Shown here: one piece after another, positions 1 to 6,105 of the stretch
Position numbering within the stretch: the stretch's first letter is position 1
Layout: each line of letters starts with the position of its first letter
Source of the DNA: SZUA-430 sp031413635
Lineage (GTDB): Bacteria > Pseudomonadota > Alphaproteobacteria > Micropepsales > Micropepsaceae
Direction of reading: 5' to 3'
Length of the DNA: 12,239 nt
Assembly: GCA_031413635.1 (NCBI GenBank)
Contig: JANOFM010000241.1
Coordinates: forward strand, 1-12,239
Notes under the pieces: model-generated
Told to the model about the DNA's origin: nothing
The model's input: only the letters and a program-made list of their open reading frames with translations
The model's database searches: none
Made by a program: the position numbers and the translations under genes

Positions 1-320
1 ATTGGTTCGTGCATCACGACGTTTCGGACGGATTGATCCGGCAGATGCGCCGGTACTGGCGCTACGGCTATGCCAATGTGCGGATGTGCGAGTTGACGAC
101 GGCGCCCGGACTCAATGTACGCTTGGCGCACGCGCGGCGACGCTATCATGTCGCAAATGCGATCGAGCAGTTGCGCGCCAATCTTGAAACGGCCAAGGGG
201 TTTTCGCGCTGGACGCTCGTGCGATGGTGTTCGGCCGTCGCGGCAAGCTGCGTGCAAATCGCCTTTTACGACGGCTGTGCCGCCGCCGCAGCGGCGCGAA
301 GACGGGAACTGCGCATCTGA
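1..320 (+). CDS. Partial CDS, C-terminal end of a probable family 2 glycosyltransferase
   Basis: The reading frame (first full codon at base 3) is open from the window edge to TGA at 318-320, giving about 105 residues with no start visible. The first residues (WFVHHDVSDGL) followed by an arginine/aromatic-rich helix (RQMRRYWRYGYANVRM) resemble the region after the catalytic domain of many GT-A family 2 glycosyltransferases, where a conserved His-containing strand precedes a basic amphipathic 'RQxxRYG' helix. The tail ends in an alanine run then RRRELRI. The catalytic DxD region lies outside the window, so the family call is an inference from this short motif. Its last 55 bases overlap the 3' end of the convergent glycosyltransferase gene at 266-1549. 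A neighbouring sugar-transfer gene is consistent with an envelope glycan locus. It could instead be an unrelated protein with a similar basic helix. Confidence 0.5.
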   Translation, partial: WFVHHDVSDGLIRQMRRYWRYGYANVRMCELTTAPGLNVRLAHARRRYHVANAIEQLRANLETAKGFSRWTLVRWCSAVAASCVQIAFYDGCAAAAAARRRELRI

Positions 321-1549
321 TCGCGAGACGCCAGACAACGGGCAACGGCGGCGTGCGCTTCGTCGAGACCGTTTTTTTGCTTCCGGTCGCGCAGCGTCAG
401 CGCCCAATGGCGCGCCTGACGCATGAGCTCGGACTCAATCAAGAAATCGTTCAGCCGCGCGCGGACCGTTTTTTCGCGCTTTGCGGGATCGAGGCGACGC
501 GCTACGCCTAATCGAGCGCAGGCGGACAGATTCAACTCGGTCTCGTTGTGCAGCGGCATGATCAGATGCGGGCGGCCGGCGGCAAGGGCCGCATGGCACA
601 TAAAGGAGCCTCCTTGCGAGAGGACGTGCGAGACGGCCGGCAGGACCTCGTCGAGCGGCGGGGGCGAGTCGTGAACTTTGTGGCCACGATGCTTCAGGAA
701 GTGCGGCAAAGGTCCGACGTCGCCGCGCAGATATGAGACGATGTCGATGTCCATTTCGACGAGTCCTTGGACGAGCGTTTCGAGATGCGGGACCTCGCTG
801 CCAGCATACACAAAAAGGCGCGGCTTGACCGGCGCTTCGACGAAAGCCGGCAACGGTTCGGGCGGTGTCAGAATTAGTTCGTCGCGAAAGGCGCGATAGG
901 GATCAAGCTCGGGCACGCCAAAGACGAGACGCTCGTCGGTGCGGAACAGATCGACCATGCGGGCGGGCGGGCGCATCCCGCGCGCGGCCAAGGCCGACTT
1001 CAGCGATTGATGCAGGCGCGATTCGGGAAGTGCCGGAGCCTGGTCGGCGCGTATCGGCGGCAAGCGATCGAGGGTAAGCGGCGGCATGGTGAACGGCGTA
1101 CCGACGGCAATCACCGGTGTACCCGTGCCATAGAGTGCCGCCAACAATGCCGGGCTGTGGTCGGCGACGACGAGATCGGGCTTGACCAGATCGAGCAGAC
1201 ACCGCCACGCCTCGATCATGGCCGAGAGTTTCGACGGATCGGCAAAGCCAATGCCGGCCAAGACGTCGGCGTAACTTGCGATCGAGGGCCGATGGCCCCA
1301 ATGACGATGTTCCGGCCAAACGGGGGCTTGAAGGATCGCGAACTCGCCCCGCTTGGCGACGAGATGGACGTTTGCCAAATCGCTGACGGCAAACGTCGCG
1401 CTTGCGCCGTCCGAAGTTAAGCGGCAAGCGAGCGCCATCAGCGGCTTGATATGGCCGAGGTTGGCGCCCAGCTCCCAGGCGAACAGTATTGACGTGCGAG
1501 AAATGTCTATTTCAACCTTGTTATCATGAGGGACCTGCGTAGCCGCCAT
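266..1549 (-). CDS. GT-B fold glycosyltransferase (family 1 / UGT-MGT-like)
   Basis: A 427-residue protein expected to move a sugar from a nucleotide-sugar donor to an unidentified acceptor in the cytoplasm. An N-terminal Rossmann half opens with ILFAWELGANLGHIKPLMAL (residues 21-40), matching the 'GHxxP' loop typical of GT1 enzymes. The linker is near residues 225-245, and the C-terminal donor-binding half carries SQGGSFMCHAALAAGRPHLI (311-330), aligning with the family's 'HHGGxGTxxEAL..G.P' motif. The usual His before GG is Gln here, and the acidic-Gln pair that normally follows the Pro is replaced by HNETELN (334-340), so donor choice may differ from plant- or macrolide-type enzymes. The ATG at 1549 is the only convincing start. 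It lies inside the 3' end of the upstream barrel gene (26-base overlap, different frame), which suggests translational coupling; no clear Shine-Dalgarno is visible. The C-terminus ends in an alanine run. Acceptor unknown. Confidence 0.82.
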   Translation of the reverse strand: MAATQVPHDNKVEIDISRTSILFAWELGANLGHIKPLMALACRLTSDGASATFAVSDLANVHLVAKRGEFAILQAPVWPEHRHWGHRPSIASYADVLAGIGFADPSKLSAMIEAWRCLLDLVKPDLVVADHSPALLAALYGTGTPVIAVGTPFTMPPLTLDRLPPIRADQAPALPESRLHQSLKSALAARGMRPPARMVDLFRTDERLVFGVPELDPYRAFRDELILTPPEPLPAFVEAPVKPRLFVYAGSEVPHLETLVQGLVEMDIDIVSYLRGDVGPLPHFLKHRGHKVHDSPPPLDEVLPAVSHVLSQGGSFMCHAALAAGRPHLIMPLHNETELNLSACARLGVARRLDPAKREKTVRARLNDFLIESELMRQARHWALTLRDRKQKNGLDEAHAAVARCLASRDQMRSSRLRAAAAAAQPS

Positions 1550-2915
1550 ATGACTGACCGCGACGGTGTCCGATCGCTTCGGTCGGGTCGGCGCGCCGCT
1601 CGCGATCGATCAGCGTCATGCCGTCGGTGCCGAAGTGAATTTTCAGACCGGCTCTGATGTGATCGTAATCGTCGCCCCATTCGCCGTCGGCAAATACCGA
1701 GAGGCCTGGCGAGGAATCGACTGCCGGCTGCCATTCGAAGCCGACACGACCTACCGTGTCGCGGCCGTCGTCCGGCTCGAACTCGATGCCGCCGCGTGCG
1801 GCCAGGTTCGGGGTTACGTAGAAGCTGACGTCGACGCTGCCGTAGGTGCCCTCGCCCACATCGCCGGATTGGTGGCCGACGCGACCGCCGACGGTGAAGT
1901 TACCGAGATAAAAATCGGCTTCGGCACCAAAACGGGTCAGTTCGGTCTGGTTCGTGCTGTCGTGGGAGACGAAGACGCCCGCCATGGCCCAGCTGGGATC
2001 GCGCCAAAACAGATGGCCTCCGATGCCATAATACTCGTCGAGGCCCACTCCGGCTTCGGCTTGCGCACCGAAGCTTTGGCCCAACGGGATCGTCACTTTG
2101 CCAAGGATTTCGCCTTCGCCCTTGCCGTCGTTGCCAAATCCCGTGCCGGAGCCCGTGTCGTAGTGGCCGCCGCGCGCGAATATCGTTCCGTTGAGCGCAG
2201 ATACAGCGGGGTCCGCCGCCGCAGGCACGACTACCGCCGCACCAAGCAAGGTTGCCGCCGTTGCCGCGAGAGCACCGCGGATCAAACCCTTGCGCTCGAA
2301 GACCTGCGTGTAGATGGTCTGCGTCACGGATTTCGCGTCAACGCTGACCAGTTTGAGCCCGCGAGGAGGCTCGGTCCCGATGCGAACCGCGAGGGCGAAT
2401 TGGGCGTCCACGCCCTGTTGCCAGTCGCGCATGATGATGCCGGCGCGCTGGACGAGCTCGGCGCGAGCCTTCATCACGGCTTCGGTATTGGCAAGCTTGG
2501 CCGTTTCTTTGACGATCACGTAGAGCGTCCGGCGCGACGTATCGAGATAGATGTTGCGCACCGCATCCCCGAGACTCGCACGCAGACGCCGCGCGCAGCC
2601 GGTCACCGCCGCGCTGCGACCGATAAAGCCCGTCGGGTCGTAGACGACTTGGCCTTCACCGAAACGGCGCGAAAGCGCTTCAAGCGATCTAACGCGGCGC
2701 AATGAGCGCGGATTGTGTGCAACGACGCGGCACTCGATGCTTGAACCTTCGCGACGCAGCATTTCGCGGGCACGCCGGACCAATTTGTGAGCGTTGCGAC
2801 GCTCTAGCGTGTGAAGCATCAGGGCGGGCGCGGTGCCGGTTTCCGACTGGCGCACAAGAAACAACGGTTCACCCAGATGGGCGAAAATCTCGGCAATGCG
2901 ATCGGACTCAATCAT
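1524..2915 (-). CDS. Two-part envelope protein: unknown N-domain, internal signal-like segment, outer-membrane beta-barrel
   Basis: 463 residues in three parts. Residues 1-205 form a soluble, mixed alpha/beta, arginine-rich region that I cannot assign; it has no N-terminal signal. Residues 206-235 read like a signal peptide inside the chain: basic ERKGLIRG, a hydrophobic Ala/Leu/Val stretch (about 215-230), then PAAA before Asp235, an AxA-type cleavage site. Residues 241-428 alternate polar and hydrophobic residues in many Gly- and aromatic-rich strands separated by acidic turns, as in porin-like outer-membrane barrels, closing with a last strand ending HFG (427-429) and a charged tail, TLIDRERRADP. 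ATG at 2915 has a good GAGGGGG ribosome site about 6 bases upstream. An in-frame GTG codon (Val196) lies just before the signal-like segment and could start a conventional secreted barrel, though no ribosome site is evident there. The downstream glycosyltransferase overlaps it. Barrel call fairly sure; role unknown. Confidence 0.75.
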   Translation of the reverse strand: MIESDRIAEIFAHLGEPLFLVRQSETGTAPALMLHTLERRNAHKLVRRAREMLRREGSSIECRVVAHNPRSLRRVRSLEALSRRFGEGQVVYDPTGFIGRSAAVTGCARRLRASLGDAVRNIYLDTSRRTLYVIVKETAKLANTEAVMKARAELVQRAGIIMRDWQQGVDAQFALAVRIGTEPPRGLKLVSVDAKSVTQTIYTQVFERKGLIRGALAATAATLLGAAVVVPAAADPAVSALNGTIFARGGHYDTGSGTGFGNDGKGEGEILGKVTIPLGQSFGAQAEAGVGLDEYYGIGGHLFWRDPSWAMAGVFVSHDSTNQTELTRFGAEADFYLGNFTVGGRVGHQSGDVGEGTYGSVDVSFYVTPNLAARGGIEFEPDDGRDTVGRVGFEWQPAVDSSPGLSVFADGEWGDDYDHIRAGLKIHFGTDGMTLIDRERRADPTEAIGHRRGQSYGGYAGPS

Positions 2916-2958
2916 GGCAACGCCCCCTCAAACGAATCACTCTCTGACTCGGTTGAGA

Positions 2959-2988
2959 ATCGTGGCTGGCACCACCGCCAGGTGTCAA
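2959..2988 (-). promoter_or_regulatory. Candidate sigma-70 promoter for the barrel/glycosyltransferase pair
   Basis: On the minus strand a perfect TTGACA (-35; plus-strand 2983-2988) is followed after 18 bases by CACGAT (plus-strand 2959-2964), a weak -10. The spacer contains an inverted repeat, CTGGC-N6-GCCAG (2966-2981), that could be an operator. The start codon of the barrel gene lies about 45 bases downstream. The -35 is strong but the -10 matches consensus at only half its positions, so this is tentative. Confidence 0.35.
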
Positions 2989-3023
2989 ACGCCCGAGTGT
3001 TGCAGATGGGACTCTTGCTCCGG

Positions 3024-3039
3024 CGCGAATCAATTCGCG
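3024..3039. promoter_or_regulatory. Near-perfect palindrome in the divergent barrel/SulP region
   Basis: CGCGAAT-CA-ATTCGCG: two perfect 7-base arms around a 2-base centre, roughly midway in the 204-base region between the divergent barrel gene (start 2915) and SulP gene (start 3120). The position suits an operator read by a dimeric regulator acting on either gene. Repeats of this arm length also arise by chance several times in a window of this size, so the evidence is mainly positional. A further short palindrome, CAACGTTG, lies at 3073-3080. I could not fix a convincing promoter for SulP here. Confidence 0.3.
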
Positions 3040-3119
3040 GCTTGTACCGGGCGATCAATCCGCGCAACGCTACAACGTTGATTTGCAGACCGAACGACGC
3101 AGCACTTAAGCGAGTCGCA

Positions 3120-4820
3120 ATGACTTGGCAGCCAAACGCTTCGCAAAGCACGTATTTGCGACTCTACGTGCCAAAGCTGATTACGGTGTTGCGCGAAGGT
3201 TACGATCTGCGCCGGTTTCTGGCCGATGCAACCGCCGGACTTACCGTTGCAATCGTTGCCCTTCCGCTTGCCATGGCGCTGGCGATCGCAAGCGGCACCA
3301 CGCCCGATCGCGGGCTTTATACCGCTATTGTCGCCGGATTCTTGATTTCAGCGTTTGGCGGGAGCCGCTTTCAAATCGGCGGTCCGACGGGCGCATTCGT
3401 CGTCGTCGTTTTCAACGTTATATCCACACACGGCTATGACGGCTTGGTCATCGCGACGGCGATGGCCGGCGTCATTCTCATTCTTGCCGGCCTCGCAAAA
3501 CTCGGCACGCTGATCAAGTATGTGCCGCATCCGGTCGTGATCGGATTCACGGCCGGCATCGCGGTTATCATTTTCTCGAGTCAGGTCGCCGAAGTGCTTG
3601 GCCTGCGCATCGAACAAACGCCGGCGGCGTTCGTCGAGAAATGGATCGCCCTCAGTGGCGCACTTGGAACCGTCGAGCCGGCCGCGTTCGCGGTGGCCAT
3701 GACGTCGCTCGCGATCATTCTCGGCTGCCGGATTTGGAGACCTCAGTGGCCGATGTTTCTGATCGCGGTTTGCGCGGCGGCGGTCGTGGTCTGGGCGCTT
3801 GGGCTGCCGGTTGCAACCATCGGTACGCGTTTCGGCGATCTGCCGCATATGCTGCCCGCGCCGCAATTGCCCGACGTTTCCCTCGCACGCGTGCGCGAAC
3901 TGCTGCCGTCGGCCTTCACCATAGCGTTTCTGGCGGGTGTCGAGTCGCTGCTGTCGGCCGTCGTCGCCGACAGTATGACGGGACGGCGCCATCGCTCGAA
4001 CTGCGAACTCGTCGCGCAAGGCGTGGCCAATATCGGATCGTCATTGCTCGGCGGCATTCCGGCGACCGGCGCCATCGCGCGCACCGCCACAAATATTCGC
4101 GCAGGGGCGTATTCGCCGATTGCGGGCATGATGCATGCGCTGTTCCTGCTGCTTTTCATGCTCTTGCTTGCGCCGGTCGCGAGCTTTGTTCCGCTGGCGA
4201 GCCTCGGCGCAGTTTTGTTCGTCGTAGCGTGGAACATGGCGGATGTCAAAAATTTCCGGCATCTTATGAAGGCGCCGCCCGGCGATCGTGCCGTGCTGGT
4301 CACGACATTCGTGCTGACGTTGATTACAGATTTGACGACGGCGATCGAAGTCGGCGTCATTCTCGCAGCCTTGTTGTTCATGCAACGCATGGCGAACGCC
4401 GTCGAGATCAGCACCAAGGCCAAAATGATCGACGAGGATGTCGACGATTTTACTCGCTCCGAAGAGTCATATGAGGGGCGTGGCGGCATTCCCGAAGACG
4501 TGGAAGTGCTGCGCATCAACGGACCGTTTTTCTTTGGAGCGGCGACCCGGTTGGGCGAGGTTTTGGACAATCTGCGCGCGCCGCCCAAGGCCGTCATCCT
4601 TCGCATGGGCAATGTTCCGTTTATCGATGCGTCGGGCGCTGCGGCGTTGGAAAAATTCATCGACGACGCGGCACGGCGCGGAACCCGGACGATCCTGTCC
4701 AATGTGCAGGCCGACGTGTTTCGGGTGATCGAAACCCTTAGCCTGACCAAAAAGGCGACGGTGACGGTCGTCAAAAACTTCGAGAAAGCCCTCATTGCCG
4801 CGCGGTCGGGAGCGGTTTGA
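3120..4820 (+). CDS. SulP family inorganic anion transporter with C-terminal STAS domain
   Basis: 566 residues; an inner-membrane carrier for an anion such as sulfate, bicarbonate or a dicarboxylate (substrate not readable from sequence). The first membrane segments carry the SulP signature: ADATAGLTVAIVALPLAMAL (residues 35-54), then GLYTAIVAG and the FQIGGPTGAF loop (84-93). Further hydrophobic segments run to about residue 430, including GGIPATGAIARTATNIRAG, a conserved stretch in this family. A STAS domain follows (about 458-560) with the FIDASGAAAL loop; Asp503-Ala-Ser-Gly is the position related to the phosphorylated Ser/Thr site of anti-sigma antagonists. The open frame extends upstream to 2811, but the N-terminal residues there are unlike a transporter and overlap the divergent gene, so ATG 3120 is preferred; an AAGCGAG stretch just upstream may serve as ribosome site. 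The Sel1 gene follows after 53 bases. No fused carbonic anhydrase is present. Confidence 0.92.
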   Translation: MTWQPNASQSTYLRLYVPKLITVLREGYDLRRFLADATAGLTVAIVALPLAMALAIASGTTPDRGLYTAIVAGFLISAFGGSRFQIGGPTGAFVVVVFNVISTHGYDGLVIATAMAGVILILAGLAKLGTLIKYVPHPVVIGFTAGIAVIIFSSQVAEVLGLRIEQTPAAFVEKWIALSGALGTVEPAAFAVAMTSLAIILGCRIWRPQWPMFLIAVCAAAVVVWALGLPVATIGTRFGDLPHMLPAPQLPDVSLARVRELLPSAFTIAFLAGVESLLSAVVADSMTGRRHRSNCELVAQGVANIGSSLLGGIPATGAIARTATNIRAGAYSPIAGMMHALFLLLFMLLLAPVASFVPLASLGAVLFVVAWNMADVKNFRHLMKAPPGDRAVLVTTFVLTLITDLTTAIEVGVILAALLFMQRMANAVEISTKAKMIDEDVDDFTRSEESYEGRGGIPEDVEVLRINGPFFFGAATRLGEVLDNLRAPPKAVILRMGNVPFIDASGAAALEKFIDDAARRGTRTILSNVQADVFRVIETLSLTKKATVTVVKNFEKALIAARSGAV

Positions 4821-4873
4821 GTCCGGCGGTTTCGATGATAGGTTGGTGAGCAACGCTATTGGTGGGTTTTTCG

Positions 4874-5554
4874 ATGTCGATTTCCGTTCGCGCCATTGTA
4901 TTTTGCGCCGTGCTCGGTGCCGCGGTTCCCTTCGGTTTGATCGCCACCGCGGAGATGCAGCAGAACCAAAGCATCGCGGGCGGCCGCACGGAGGGCGAGG
5001 ATCTCTACCGCCGAGGGCTTTATTCGGAAGCGATCGCATGGTGGACGGAGCAAGCAGAAAAGGGCGATGCCAGTGCCGCGCGACACCTCGGTGTCGAATA
5101 CATGGATGGCAAAGGGAACGTCGTGCAGCGCGACTACGAGAAGTCGCGCAAGTATCACACGCAGGCCGCCAAGGCCGGAGAGGCGCGTTCGATGATGGAC
5201 TTGGGGACAATCTACGAGCACGGCCTCGGCGTGCCGTCCGATTTGACCGAAGGTGCGCGGTGGTACGAGTGGTCGGCGAAATACGGCCACGCGGCGGCGC
5301 AGTACAACATTGCGACGATGCTGGAAACCGGTGAAGCCGGACGCCAAGACGTGATTGAGGCGTACAAATACTATCTTCTTGCCACGGCTCAAGGCATGAG
5401 CGGCTTGCCCTACGATTCAAAGGTTCAACGATTTGCTGCCGATGGACCGACGCCGTTGCAAGCGCTCGAGAGCCGCCTTGCGCCCGCGCAAAAAGTCGAA
5501 GGCAAGGCACGCGCAAAAGTGTTCAAGGCGATGAGCGGCCCGTTGCCGACCTAA
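4874..5554 (+). CDS. Exported Sel1-repeat (SLR) protein
   Basis: 226 residues. Residues 1-27 form a signal peptide or membrane anchor (short N-region with Arg6, hydrophobic AIVFCAVLGAAVPFGLIA), so the rest should be periplasmic. From about residue 43 there is one degenerate and then three recognisable Sel1 repeats (about 65-101, 102-138, 139-174), each with the small-residue A..LG..Y..G.G....D...A..W...A...G pattern. These fold as paired helices and usually mediate protein-protein contacts. The C-terminal 50 residues are outside the repeats and end in a basic helix. A TTG at 4859 could extend the protein by five residues, but ATG 4874 has GGTGGG seven bases upstream and begins directly with the signal sequence. 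The next gene starts eight bases after the stop, which suggests co-transcription. No catalytic motif is visible; an adaptor role is inference. Confidence 0.85.
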   Translation: MSISVRAIVFCAVLGAAVPFGLIATAEMQQNQSIAGGRTEGEDLYRRGLYSEAIAWWTEQAEKGDASAARHLGVEYMDGKGNVVQRDYEKSRKYHTQAAKAGEARSMMDLGTIYEHGLGVPSDLTEGARWYEWSAKYGHAAAQYNIATMLETGEAGRQDVIEAYKYYLLATAQGMSGLPYDSKVQRFAADGPTPLQALESRLAPAQKVEGKARAKVFKAMSGPLPT

Positions 5555-5562
5555 AGATCGTC

Positions 5563-6102
5563 ATGACACCGAGCGATATTCTCGATTTTTGGTTTGGACA
5601 GATCAAACCTGCGCAATGGTACAAACCGGATACCGCGCTCGATGCGGAAATCGGGCGGCGATTTGTGGCGGTGTACGACAGTCTGCAGCGCGACGTGACA
5701 GAGGCGTGGCGCGATAGCGCGCGAGGACTCCTGGCAGCCGTCATCGTGCTCGATCAGTTTCCACGCAACATGTTTCGCGGAACGCCCAAGGCCTTTGCGG
5801 CGGATGCGGCGGCTTTAGCCCTTTCCATGGGCGCCATCGAGCGCCAATTCGATCGTTCGCTGTCAACAATCGAGCGGCAGTTCCTCTATATGCCATTTCA
5901 ACACTCCGAAGACCGCGAAGTGCAAGCGCGATCGGTGGCGCTGTTCGAGACGCTGGGCGACGCGAATGTCCTCGACTATGCGCGGCGGCATCGTGCCGTC
6001 ATCGAACGCTTTGGGCGGTTTGCGCATCGAAACGCGATCCTCGGACGCCAATCGACGCCCGAAGAAATCGAGTTTTTGAAACAGCCGGGCTCGTCATTCT
6101 GA
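5563..6102 (+). CDS. DUF924 family protein
   Basis: 179 residues, full length for the family and predicted cytoplasmic: no signal or membrane segment. It shows the conserved landmarks of DUF924: an N-terminal ILDFWFG (residues 6-12), VLDQFPRNMFRGTPKAFAAD (62-81), FLYMPFQHSEDREVQ (107-121), and HRAVIERFGRFAHRNAILGR (143-162). The fold is known or predicted to be an all-helical, TPR-like solenoid, and no enzymatic activity is established. ATG 5563 lies eight bases after the Sel1 gene stop, with only a weak AAGA ribosome site, so expression probably depends on the Sel1 transcript. Its stop is three bases from the stop of the convergent histidine kinase, leaving no room for a separate terminator. 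Confidence 0.93.
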   Translation: MTPSDILDFWFGQIKPAQWYKPDTALDAEIGRRFVAVYDSLQRDVTEAWRDSARGLLAAVIVLDQFPRNMFRGTPKAFAADAAALALSMGAIERQFDRSLSTIERQFLYMPFQHSEDREVQARSVALFETLGDANVLDYARRHRAVIERFGRFAHRNAILGRQSTPEEIEFLKQPGSSF

Positions 6103-6105
6103 TCG

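Noticed and set aside
1566..2705. Long open plus-strand frame of 379 codons opposite the barrel gene
   Set aside because: It is the antisense shadow of a GC-rich gene. Its product shows no domain or signal logic, while the minus-strand product shows a signal-like segment, barrel strands and a good ribosome site.
2811..3119. N-terminal extension of SulP by 103 residues
   Set aside because: The extension overlaps the divergent barrel gene and its promoter region and has no transporter-like sequence; ATG 3120 gives a normal SulP N-terminus.
3743..4795. Minus-strand frame of 350 codons opposite the SulP gene
   Set aside because: Antisense shadow; low-complexity Ser/Thr/Ala-rich product with no motif, opposite an unmistakable transporter.
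4467..5516. Minus-strand frame of 349 codons spanning the SulP 3' end and the Sel1 gene
   Set aside because: Arg/Pro-rich translation typical of an out-of-frame shadow; crosses two well-supported genes.
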